Positions 14,654 through 21,424 of a stretch of DNA of 45,469 bases are shown one piece after another. Under the pieces are notes generated by a model. It saw only the letters and a program-made list of their open reading frames with translations. It ran no database searches and was not told where the DNA came from. Origin of the DNA: an uncultured Gammaproteobacteria bacterium (GTDB taxonomy: Bacteria > Pseudomonadota > Gammaproteobacteria > PS1 > Pseudothioglobaceae); assembly GCA_937896195.1 (NCBI GenBank), contig CALBNC010000114.1, forward strand, positions 1 to 45,469, written 5' to 3'. Both the position numbers and the translations under genes were made by a program. Every line of letters begins with the position of its first letter. The stretch's first letter is position 1.

Positions 14654-14917
14654 TTAAAGTAGCTTATTTTGTATAAGCACTGCACGGATTTTGTTGGCCA
14701 TTTTTGCCAACCTGTCAATATCTTTAAAATTTGGCACAATCAACTGGCTAATCTTATATTCCCATTCGTCAATTTCTAATGCTAGAAAATCTACCAACTT
14801 TAAGGAGCATCCTGAGCAAGTATCAGAGCAAAAGCCACTAACAACGCCATCAAGAGGTAGGGTTGTTTTTATTTGCGCAATAAGCCCGCGCATGGCAGTG
14901 GTGGTATCAGGTTTCAC
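14654..14917 (-). CDS. Small Cys-rich protein in the ubiT operon
   Basis: An 87-residue soluble protein starting at GTG. The only distinctive motif is GFCSDTCSGCSLKL near residues 28-41, with three cysteines (C..C..C) that could bind metal or an Fe-S cluster, followed by an acidic-aromatic helix (EIDEWEYKI) and a basic C-terminus. It lies 27 nt after ubiT and 34 nt before the TauD-like gene, in an apparently FNR-controlled operon. I do not recognise a named family. An electron-transfer, metal or cluster-delivery role for the UbiT/U/V pathway or for its dioxygenase neighbour is possible but unproven. Confidence 0.75.
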   Translation of the reverse strand: MKPDTTTAMRGLIAQIKTTLPLDGVVSGFCSDTCSGCSLKLVDFLALEIDEWEYKISQLIVPNFKDIDRLAKMANKIRAVLIQNKLL

Positions 14918-14944
14918 GAGGGTGTAGTAAATATTAGGATTACC

Positions 14945-15436
14945 TTAACCGTCTTTACAAAATATTTTTTTGAGCAAGGGGTAGCCTTTTTGAAGGGCCC
15001 GATCAGTTTTATGACTAAACCAATGTGATTCAACCTCAAAAGCATCCAAAAAGTTTTTGACATACAAGCCGAGCTCGGTTGAGCCCTGCATTTGGATTTT
15101 TCGCTGAAAAAATAAAGTGTCAGGGTCTTTTTGTTTGGTAATCATGGATAAGAAGTCACAGGCCTTAGCTCGAATACTCAAATCATGGCTGTGTCGCTGC
15201 GAGTCATCAATAAGGCTTCCCCCTTTTAGGCTAAATGCAAACTCCAAATCTATATCAGTCACCTTGATAGACACCCAATTGCCTTTTAAAAAATCCAGGT
15301 CCCCAGCTTCAATGGCTTGTTTAAATACTTGATTGAACAAGGCGACAATTATTTTGTTACTAATCAGATTAGGTACTAATGAAAAAGGCGACGGAATTAA
15401 TGAAAAAGCATAGTTTAAGGCGTTGGAAGGTGACAT
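14945..15436 (-). CDS. ubiT: UbiT, SCP2-domain protein of O2-independent ubiquinone synthesis
   Basis: A 163-residue SCP2-type lipid-binding protein. UbiT is the anaerobic counterpart of UbiJ, binding polyprenylated ubiquinone intermediates for the UbiUV hydroxylation system. The N-terminal hydrophobic segment (FSLIPSPFSLVPNLIS), the GDLDFLKGNWVSIKVTDIDLEF strand pair and the QMQGSTELGLYVKNFLD motif match the family. It is the first gene of a minus-strand operon with a small Cys-rich protein and a TauD-like protein. A perfect FNR palindrome is centred 64 nt upstream of its ATG. No clear Shine-Dalgarno sequence is present. Confidence 0.92.
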   Translation of the reverse strand: MSPSNALNYAFSLIPSPFSLVPNLISNKIIVALFNQVFKQAIEAGDLDFLKGNWVSIKVTDIDLEFAFSLKGGSLIDDSQRHSHDLSIRAKACDFLSMITKQKDPDTLFFQRKIQMQGSTELGLYVKNFLDAFEVESHWFSHKTDRALQKGYPLLKKIFCKDG

Positions 15437-15465
15437 AAATAGAGGGCAATTATGGTAATTTATTT

Positions 15466-15511
15466 ATTTTAAGTCAATGAGCAATAATTTTGATTGATAC
15501 AAATCAATCAA
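15466..15511 (-). promoter_or_regulatory. FNR/Anr site and promoter for ubiT
   Basis: TTGAT-ACAA-ATCAA at 15494-15507 is a perfect FNR palindrome, extended to 9-bp arms (15490-15498 and 15503-15511). On the minus strand a -10 TAAAAT lies at 15471-15466, predicting a start at 15459, so the palindrome centre (15500.5) is at -41.5. Confidence 0.85.
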
Positions 15512-15541
15512 TTAAAGTATTTTAAATTAAAATTAAAGATA

Positions 15542-15584
15542 TTGATTTACATCAATGTAACACTATATATAGTTATTTTATAAT
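15542..15584 (+). promoter_or_regulatory. FNR/Anr site and promoter for nrdD
   Basis: TTGAT-TTAC-ATCAA at 15542-15555 is a perfect FNR palindrome. A consensus -10 TATAAT lies at 15579-15584, predicting a start near 15591. The palindrome centre is then at about -42, the class II activator position. Confidence 0.85.
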
Positions 15585-15606
15585 ATAAAAACACTACATA
15601 TAGTGT
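15560..15606 (+). promoter_or_regulatory. Pair of NrdR boxes at the nrdD promoter
   Basis: Two 16-mers match the NrdR box pattern ACACWATATATWGTGT: ACACTATATATAGTTA at 15560-15575 and ACACTACATATAGTGT at 15591-15606. They are 31 bp apart start to start, about three helical turns, as is usual for paired NrdR boxes. They flank the -10 hexamer, so binding should repress nrdD. Confidence 0.82.
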
Positions 15607-15684
15607 TAGTCTGATTAGCAGACGTTTTTATTAATAGAGGCATTTCCATAATTATGCAATGGCCTCGTTATATTGGGGAATAAC

Positions 15685-17736
15685 ATGGATGTTACTAATG
15701 CAAATACGCCGCGCAGCGCTATAAAAAGAAATGGCACGACTGTCATTTTTGACAGTGAAAAAATTCATTTGGCCATACTTAGGGCAGGCCAAGTTACGCA
15801 AGAATTTGATGAAAATGAAGCAAGCTTGCTCGCCATTCAGGTTCTTAAGGTTTTGGGATATTCAGCTGAAAGTGAGCCGGGAATTGAGCGCATTCAAGAC
15901 ATTGTAGAGCAGGCGCTTATATCATCTAATTTTGTTAAAACAGCCAGAACATATATCGAATATCGAGCCAAGCACAAAACACTACGAGAGGATAAAAAAA
16001 CACTGGTTGATGTTGCATCAAGCATTAATGAGTATGTAGATCGGGCAGATTGGCGGGTCAATGCCAATGCTAATCAAGGGTATTCCTTGGGTGGACTAAT
16101 TTTAAATGTATCAGGTAAGGTGATTGCTAATTATTGGCTGTCTCATGTCTATGCGCCCGAGATTGGCAACGCCCATCGCCAAGGAGATTTACACATTCAT
16201 GACCTGGATATGTTGGCAGGCTATTGCGCTGGCTGGTCACTCAGGACATTATTAAGAGAAGGCTTGAATGGCGTGGAAAATAGGATTGAGGCGGGTCCGC
16301 CAAAGCACCTAACTAGTGCGGTAGGACAAATAGTTAATTTTTTAGGAACCTTGCAAAATGAGTGGGCCGGAGCACAGGCATTTAGCTCTTTTGACACGTA
16401 TGTAGCGCCTTATATTCGTCTAGACAATTTAAGCTATAAAGAGGTTAAGCAGAGTATTCAGGAACTTATCTATAATTTAAATGTTCCTTCTCGTTGGGGT
16501 ACGCAAACGCCATTTACCAACCTTACTTTTGATTGGGTTTGTCCTGAAGATTTGCGCGACCAAGTGCCGATGATGGGTGATGAGGAAATGCCATTTACTT
16601 ATGGTGATTTGCAAGTAGAGATGGATATGATTAATCGGGCCTATATTGAGGTAATGACAGAGGGCGATGCCAAGAGTCGAGTTTTCACTTTTCCAATTCC
16701 AACTTATAATATGACACCTGACTTTCCTTGGGAAAGTGAAAACGCCAAGCGTTTATTTGATATGACAGCCAAGTATGGTCTGCCTTATTTTCAGAATTTT
16801 TTAAACTCTGATTTGAAGCCAAATATGGTTAGATCAATGTGTTGTCGTTTGCAGCTAGATCTTAATGAATTGTTAAAGCGCGGTAACGGATTGTTTGGAT
16901 CAGCAGAGCAAACAGGCTCACTAGGCGTGGTCACCATCAACTGCGCTCGCCTAGGATATACGCACAAAAGTGATAAAAAAGGCTTGTATGAGCAATTAGA
17001 TGTCTTGTTGCTAATGGCCAAAGATTCTTTAGAGGTTAAGCGCAAAGTGGTGCAAAAATTAATGGACGATGGCTTGTTCCCCTATACGAAGCGCTATCTT
17101 GGCACGCTAAGAAATCATTTTTCAACAATTGGCGTGAATGGAATTAATGAAATGATTCGTAATTTTAGCAATGATAAAAATGATATCGCCTCTGAATATG
17201 GACATGCAATGGCAGTAGAGTTTTTAGATCATATTCGTATGCGTATGATTGAATTTCAAGAGCAAACAGGACATATGTTTAACCTAGAAGCAACACCTGC
17301 TGAAGGTACCACGTATCGTTTTGCCAAAGAAGACATGAAGCGCTATACTGATATTTTACATGCGGGTAGCGATGAAAAGCCTTATTATACAAACTCATCT
17401 CAGCTACCTGTAGGCTATACCTCTGACCCATTCGAGGCACTGGAAAAACAAGATGAATTGCAAACAAAATATACGGGCGGTACAGTGTTACACCTTTATA
17501 TGGGCGAAAGAATCAGTAGTGGAGAGGCCTGCATGAAAATGGTGAAGCGCTCTTTGGAAAACTTTCGTCTGCCATATATCACCATCACCCCAACCTTTTC
17601 AATCTGTCCAACACATGGATATTTAGCAGGGGAGCATGAATACTGTCCAAAATGTGATGAAGTATTATTAGCAAAAAAACAACTTAAAACAACAGGAGAT
17701 AAGCATGAAAAATCAGAAAATATTGTTAACCAATAG
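15685..17736 (+). CDS. nrdD: Anaerobic (class III) ribonucleoside-triphosphate reductase, main chain
   Basis: The oxygen-sensitive enzyme that reduces ribonucleotides to deoxyribonucleotides. This chain is 683 residues from the ATG at 15685, preceded by GGGGA; an in-frame TTG at 15673 is less likely. It has an N-terminal ATP-cone (about 8-100), the catalytic barrel with GYCAGWSLRTLL, SMCCRLQLD and FGSAEQTGSLGVVTINCARLGY, and a C-terminal zinc site with Cys641, His644, Cys654 and Cys657. It stops 26 residues after the zinc motif and lacks the glycyl-radical segment, which is encoded by the next, overlapping ORF in the +1 frame. Without that segment it should be inactive alone. Confidence 0.93.
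   Translation: MDVTNANTPRSAIKRNGTTVIFDSEKIHLAILRAGQVTQEFDENEASLLAIQVLKVLGYSAESEPGIERIQDIVEQALISSNFVKTARTYIEYRAKHKTLREDKKTLVDVASSINEYVDRADWRVNANANQGYSLGGLILNVSGKVIANYWLSHVYAPEIGNAHRQGDLHIHDLDMLAGYCAGWSLRTLLREGLNGVENRIEAGPPKHLTSAVGQIVNFLGTLQNEWAGAQAFSSFDTYVAPYIRLDNLSYKEVKQSIQELIYNLNVPSRWGTQTPFTNLTFDWVCPEDLRDQVPMMGDEEMPFTYGDLQVEMDMINRAYIEVMTEGDAKSRVFTFPIPTYNMTPDFPWESENAKRLFDMTAKYGLPYFQNFLNSDLKPNMVRSMCCRLQLDLNELLKRGNGLFGSAEQTGSLGVVTINCARLGYTHKSDKKGLYEQLDVLLLMAKDSLEVKRKVVQKLMDDGLFPYTKRYLGTLRNHFSTIGVNGINEMIRNFSNDKNDIASEYGHAMAVEFLDHIRMRMIEFQEQTGHMFNLEATPAEGTTYRFAKEDMKRYTDILHAGSDEKPYYTNSSQLPVGYTSDPFEALEKQDELQTKYTGGTVLHLYMGERISSGEACMKMVKRSLENFRLPYITITPTFSICPTHGYLAGEHEYCPKCDEVLLAKKQLKTTGDKHEKSENIVNQ
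17694..17704 (+). promoter_or_regulatory. Ribosome binding site for the glycyl-radical ORF
   Basis: AGGAG at 17694-17698, six nt before the ATG at 17705, lies inside the 3' end of the main nrdD chain. It decides that the small ORF is separately initiated rather than being only a frameshifted tail. Confidence 0.8.
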
Positions 17737-17863
17737 TGAAAGACAGGTCTGCGAAGTATGGACACGAGTTATGGGGTATCACCGACCTGTTACTAGTTTC
17801 AATCCAGGAAAGCAGTCTGAACACGCTGAAAGGGTTAGTTTCAAAGAGCAGAAGGTAGGCTGA
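17705..17863 (+). CDS. Separately encoded glycyl-radical segment of NrdD
   Basis: A 52-residue ORF too short for ordinary ORF calling. It contains the class III RNR glycyl-radical signature CEVWTRVMGYHRPVTSFNPGK, with the radical glycine at residue 24. In most NrdD proteins this block forms the C-terminus of the single chain, just after the zinc site. Here it starts at its own ATG with a good AGGAG site, overlaps the main chain by 32 nt in another frame, and ends 4 nt before nrdG. The product probably docks on the main chain like a detachable glycyl-radical domain (compare YfiD for pyruvate formate-lyase). A +1 frameshift or assembly indel at the A7 run (17673-17679) is the alternative. Confidence 0.85.
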   Translation: MKNQKILLTNSERQVCEVWTRVMGYHRPVTSFNPGKQSEHAERVSFKEQKVG

Positions 17864-17867
17864 TAAT

Positions 17868-18485
17868 ATGGCTATTAGTGTTGGCGGCTTTGAGCCGCTA
17901 ACAACGATAGATTATCCTGATCATTTAGCTTGTGTTGTTTTTACACAGGGTTGTGGATGGCGTTGTCGGTATTGTCATAATCATGACTTAATCCCTGTCG
18001 AGACAGATGCTCAGTTTAAATGGCGTGACATTCTTGAGTTTATTAAATTAAGGCAAGGCTTACTAGATGCGGTGGTGTTTAGTGGCGGTGAACCCTGTTT
18101 GCAAAGTGATTTGTATGACGCTATATTACAAGTTAAGGCGCTAGGTTTTAAAGTGGGTCTGCATACAGGGGGAGCCTACCCCAAGCGATTTGAGCAGTGT
18201 TTGGATCAGGTTGACTGGGTGGGTTTTGATATAAAACACCTGCCTTTGGAATACGAAAAAATCACACAAACACCGAAATCTGGAGATAAAGCTTGGGCAT
18301 CCTTAGAGATACTATTAGCCTCTGGGGTTGATTATCAGCTTAGAGTTACCCGCCATCCAGGATTGATCAGTGATCAGCAGTTGCTGCAGCTAAAAAAACT
18401 AATAACAGAAAGCTGCCAAAGTGATTTAGTTGTTCAAACTTGTGATTTAAATGATTGCTTAGATGTAGCATTAAATATTGTTTAG
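17868..18485 (+). CDS. nrdG: Anaerobic RNR activating protein
   Basis: A 205-residue radical SAM activase that generates the glycyl radical on NrdD. The motif CGWRCRYCHN gives Cys29, Cys33 and Cys36 (CxxxCxxC) for the [4Fe-4S] cluster and SAM. VFSGGEPCLQ and GLHTGGAYP are the usual SAM-binding and barrel motifs. The N-terminus GGFEPLTTIDYPDHLACVVF is typical of the proteobacterial NrdG type. It lies 4 nt after the small glycyl-radical ORF, which is its presumed substrate, and shares the FNR/NrdR promoter at 15542. A bidirectional terminator separates it from tsf. Confidence 0.94.
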   Translation: MAISVGGFEPLTTIDYPDHLACVVFTQGCGWRCRYCHNHDLIPVETDAQFKWRDILEFIKLRQGLLDAVVFSGGEPCLQSDLYDAILQVKALGFKVGLHTGGAYPKRFEQCLDQVDWVGFDIKHLPLEYEKITQTPKSGDKAWASLEILLASGVDYQLRVTRHPGLISDQQLLQLKKLITESCQSDLVVQTCDLNDCLDVALNIV

Positions 18486-18491
18486 GCGATT

Positions 18492-18519
18492 AAAAAGGCG
18501 CTTTCGCGCCCTTTTAAAA
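18492..18519. terminator. Bidirectional terminator between nrdG and tsf
   Basis: The stem GGCGC / GCGCC with loop TTTC is flanked by an A5 run on one side and T4 then A4 on the other (one bulged C), between the convergent ends of nrdG and tsf. Confidence 0.8.
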
Positions 18520-18537
18520 CTAGAATCAGTTTAAAGC

Positions 18538-19416
18538 TTAGCCTTTCATTTGAGCAGCAACTTCATCTGCAAAGTTCTCTTCTTTTTTCTCGATACCTTC
18601 ACCAACTTCGTATCGGACAAAAGAAACAACCTCTGCACCACTCGCTTTCGCAAGTGCACCAACCGTTGTGTCTGGGTCCTTAACAAATGCTTGACCATAA
18701 AGAGTCACTTCATTAACAAACTTCTTCATACGGCCACCAATCATTTTTTCAATGATGTTTTCTGGCTTGCCAGATTCACGTGCTTGTTCAACAAAAATTG
18801 CTTTTTCTCTTTCTAGTAGAGCAGCATCTAGCTGGTCTTCAGTAACACATTCAGGACGTGTAGCAGCAATATGCATAGCAATATCTTTTGCTAATGTCTC
18901 GTCGCCACCTTCTAGAACAGCTAATACTGCAATGCGCTCACCGTGCTTGTATGCACCGATTACGCCAGAGTCAACAGTTACAGTTTTAACACGTCTGATT
19001 GAAACGTTTTCACCCACTTTGGCTACGATATCTTCACGAGCTTTATCAAGTGAGTCGCCGTTGTCTAGTGTTTGAGTTAAGAACTCTTCAATGTCTGCAG
19101 GTTTTGTTTTAAGTGCTAACTCACCAAGCGTATTAACGAAGTTAATAAAATCGTCACCCTTAGTAACAAAATCAGTTTCAGAGTTAACCTCTAAAATAGT
19201 TGCTGTTTTATTGTCATCGCTAATATTAACTTTGACTAAGCCTTCAGCAGCAACACGGCCTGATTTTTTTGCAGCTTTTGCTGCACCAGAGGCACGCATC
19301 AAGTCGATTGCTGCCTCCATGTCACCATTAGTTTCAGTCAATGCTCTTTTGCAGTCCATCATGCCTGCGCCGGTTCTCTCTCTTAGATCTTTAACTAAAG
19401 CAGCCGTAATTGCCAT
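18538..19416 (-). CDS. tsf: Elongation factor Ts
   Basis: A 292-residue EF-Ts, the nucleotide exchange factor for EF-Tu. The N-terminal UBA-like domain (KDLRERTGAGMMDCKRALTE), the NSETDFVTKGDDF motif that contacts EF-Tu, and the C-terminal EVGEGIEKKEENFADEV segment are intact. It follows rpsB on the same strand, as in most bacteria, with a 57-bp spacer containing a small hairpin (19440-19459). A good AGGAG site precedes the ATG. Nothing unusual in length. Confidence 0.98.
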   Translation of the reverse strand: MAITAALVKDLRERTGAGMMDCKRALTETNGDMEAAIDLMRASGAAKAAKKSGRVAAEGLVKVNISDDNKTATILEVNSETDFVTKGDDFINFVNTLGELALKTKPADIEEFLTQTLDNGDSLDKAREDIVAKVGENVSIRRVKTVTVDSGVIGAYKHGERIAVLAVLEGGDETLAKDIAMHIAATRPECVTEDQLDAALLEREKAIFVEQARESGKPENIIEKMIGGRMKKFVNEVTLYGQAFVKDPDTTVGALAKASGAEVVSFVRYEVGEGIEKKEENFADEVAAQMKG

Positions 19417-19439
19417 AATTATCTCCTATGTATATTGGT

Positions 19440-19459
19440 ATCCCCCGTAAGCAGGGGAT
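19440..19459 (-). promoter_or_regulatory. Hairpin in the rpsB-tsf spacer
   Basis: ATCCCC / GGGGAT pair around an 8-nt loop. There is no T run directly after it, so it is more likely an mRNA stability or processing element than a full terminator. Confidence 0.4.
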
Positions 19460-19473
19460 GAGTATTTTATGAG

Positions 19474-20451
19474 TTACGCAAGTTTTGCAATAATATCTGC
19501 TTTTGTATCTTTACTAGCGATTTCAATGCCTTTTTCTTTAGCAAGTGCAACTAATTCTGCTTTCAGCATGTCACTAAGGTTTGCTTCTACTGCTACTGCT
19601 ACTTCAACTTTAGCTACAACTGGTGTTTCAGCTTTTTTAGCTGGCGCTTTTTTCTTAGCGGCTGGTTTAGTTTCTACTGTCGGTGTTTCAACTTTAGCTT
19701 CTACTTTAGTTTCTGTTGCAACTGGTGCCTCAGCTTTTTTAGCCGGTGCTTTCTTTTTAATTTGTGTACCCGCTGCTGCTTTTGCTTCTAGTACTGCATT
19801 AGCAATTTCTCGCGCGTAGTAACCAATTGCTCTGATAGAGTCATCGTTGCCAGGCACAACGTAATCGATACCTTCTGGATTGTAGTTTGTATCTACGATA
19901 CCAATAATTGGAAGGCCTAATTTTTTAGATTCTGCAATAGCATTTTTTTCATGACCAATATCGACCACGAACACCACATCAGGAATACCACCAAGATCTT
20001 TAATACCACCAAGACTACGTTCTAGTTTAGTCATTTCACGAGTCATCATTAGCGCTTCTTTCTTGCCAAACTGTGAGAAGTTTTCTTCTGCTAAAAACTC
20101 AAGATCTTTTAGACGCTTAATAGATGCCTTGATAGTCTTGTAGTTTGTCATCATGCCACCTAACCAACGGTGATTCACATAAGGCATTCCACAACGCATT
20201 GCTTCTTCCTTCATGATGTCACCAGCTGCGCGCTTAGTACCGACAAAAAGAATTGTACGACCAGCAGCAGCAGTTTTAGATGCGAAATTAAGAACATCAT
20301 TAAATAGAGGTAATGTTTTCTCTAAGTTGATAATATGAACACCGTTACGAGTACCGTAGATGTATTGATCCATTTTTGGATGCCAGAAGCGTGAGCGGTG
20401 ACCAAAGTGTACACCTGCTTCAAGCATTTTTTTCATTGACGTTTTTGCCAT
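19474..20451 (-). CDS. rpsB: Ribosomal protein S2 with a long C-terminal extension
   Basis: Residues 1 to about 230 form a normal S2 ([56 protein letters not shown]). The protein is 325 residues, about 85 longer than the E. coli protein. The tail is Lys/Ala/Pro/Glu-rich with two near-identical blocks ([13 protein letters not shown] and [13 protein letters not shown]). It ends in a compact segment [31 protein letters not shown] that looks like a small SAP/HeH-type helix-extended-helix fold. Similar short domains bind nucleic acid elsewhere; a role on the ribosome here is inference. Upstream is an rpsB leader-like RNA structure. Confidence 0.97.
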   Translation of the reverse strand: MAKTSMKKMLEAGVHFGHRSRFWHPKMDQYIYGTRNGVHIINLEKTLPLFNDVLNFASKTAAAGRTILFVGTKRAAGDIMKEEAMRCGMPYVNHRWLGGMMTNYKTIKASIKRLKDLEFLAEENFSQFGKKEALMMTREMTKLERSLGGIKDLGGIPDVVFVVDIGHEKNAIAESKKLGLPIIGIVDTNYNPEGIDYVVPGNDDSIRAIGYYAREIANAVLEAKAAAGTQIKKKAPAKKAEAPVATETKVEAKVETPTVETKPAAKKKAPAKKAETPVVAKVEVAVAVEANLSDMLKAELVALAKEKGIEIASKDTKADIIAKLA

Positions 20452-20465
20452 TTTTATTTCTCCAT

Positions 20466-20560
20466 GGGGTTAACAGAGCGTTTTTTTATAACGCTCCCTT
20501 CCACAGCTTCTAATAATCAACCCCTTTTAGGGCACCCTGATTACTATGTCGAGCTGTGTG
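20466..20560 (-). ncRNA. rpsB leader-like RNA structure
   Basis: On the minus strand the leader can fold with outer stem CACAGCT (20558-20552) / AGCTGTG (20508-20502) and inner stem TAATCA / TGATTA around CCCT / AGGG. A separate hairpin GAGCGTT / AACGCTC lies just before the ribosome site. This matches the general layout of the S2-binding rpsB leader in gammaproteobacteria. I could not score it against a covariance model. Confidence 0.55.
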
Positions 20561-20566
20561 ATACAT

Positions 20567-20605
20567 TAAAACGAGTTAGGCGCTTGATTTACAAGCGCCT
20601 AACTC
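20567..20605 (-). terminator. Terminator between rpe and rpsB
   Basis: A 14-bp perfect stem (20573-20586 with 20592-20605, sequence GAGTTAGGCGCTTG) has a 5-nt loop. Read on the minus strand it is followed by GTTTTA, a short T tract. It ends the rpe transcript upstream of the rpsB leader. Confidence 0.7.
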
Positions 20606-20713
20606 AACTTTAGATTTTTTCTGAGTTTTTAAACGTCCAAGTAAAATCTTAAAAAAAACAATTATACCGAATTAACGCTGATGTATCAAGCGGTTAGACG
20701 ATAACAATGCTTA

Positions 20714-21388
20714 CTATTTTGCCTTAGCAAGCTCTGCTCGCATCGCATCGATAGTCGTTTTATAGTTATCAGTGCTAAAGATTGCTGATCCTGCTACAAA
20801 CGTGTCTGCACCAGCTTCTGCAACCTCACGAATGTTATCAATCTTAACGCCACCATCAACTTCTAAACGAATGTCTTTGCCGCTTGCGTCAATTAGTTTG
20901 CGCACTTGACGACATTTTTCTAATGTATGAGGAATGAAAGACTGACCGCCAAAACCTGGATTAACAGACATCAGAAGGATCATGTCTAGCTTATCCATTA
21001 CATTTTCTAATACGTGAAGCGGCGTTGCTGGATTGAATACCAGGCCCGCTTTACAGCCACTTTCTTTAATCATGGCCAAAGTTCTGTCAATATGCTCCGA
21101 AGCTTCAGGATGGAAAGTAATATATGATGCGCCAGCAGCAACAAAATCAGGGATTAGTCTGTCAACTGGCTTAACCATCAAATGAACATCAATCGGTGCA
21201 GTAACACCATGATTTCTAAGAGCTTCACAAACTAGTGGACCGATCGTTAAGTTTGGCACGTAATGATTGTCCATTACGTCAAAATGAACAATGTCAGCGC
21301 CATCACGTAATACGTTATCAACTTCCTCACCCAGTTTGGCAAAGTCTGCCGCTAAAATCGATGGTGCAATAAAATTTTCTTGTTTCAT
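20714..21388 (-). CDS. rpe: Ribulose-phosphate 3-epimerase
   Basis: A 224-residue TIM barrel that interconverts ribulose-5-phosphate and xylulose-5-phosphate in the pentose phosphate and Calvin pathways. Conserved segments are [14 protein letters not shown] at the start, [17 protein letters not shown] with metal and catalytic residues, [18 protein letters not shown] at the phosphate loop and LEVDGGV. Length is normal. It lies 36 bp after gpmI on the same strand, and a strong stem-loop follows it. In an autotroph it would serve ribulose bisphosphate regeneration, but no RuBisCO gene is in this window. Confidence 0.97.
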   Translation of the reverse strand: MKQENFIAPSILAADFAKLGEEVDNVLRDGADIVHFDVMDNHYVPNLTIGPLVCEALRNHGVTAPIDVHLMVKPVDRLIPDFVAAGASYITFHPEASEHIDRTLAMIKESGCKAGLVFNPATPLHVLENVMDKLDMILLMSVNPGFGGQSFIPHTLEKCRQVRKLIDASGKDIRLEVDGGVKIDNIREVAEAGADTFVAGSAIFSTDNYKTTIDAMRAELAKAK

Positions 21389-21424
21389 GTTTTCTCCTAA
21401 ATTATTTTTTATATGTCGTTTATT

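Noticed and set aside
17673-17679. Programmed frameshift at the A7 run joining nrdD to the glycyl-radical block
   Set aside because: A -1 slip, the usual outcome on such a run, leads to the wrong frame; +1 would be needed. The small ORF has its own ribosome site and ATG. Kept as an alternative explanation, not as the call.
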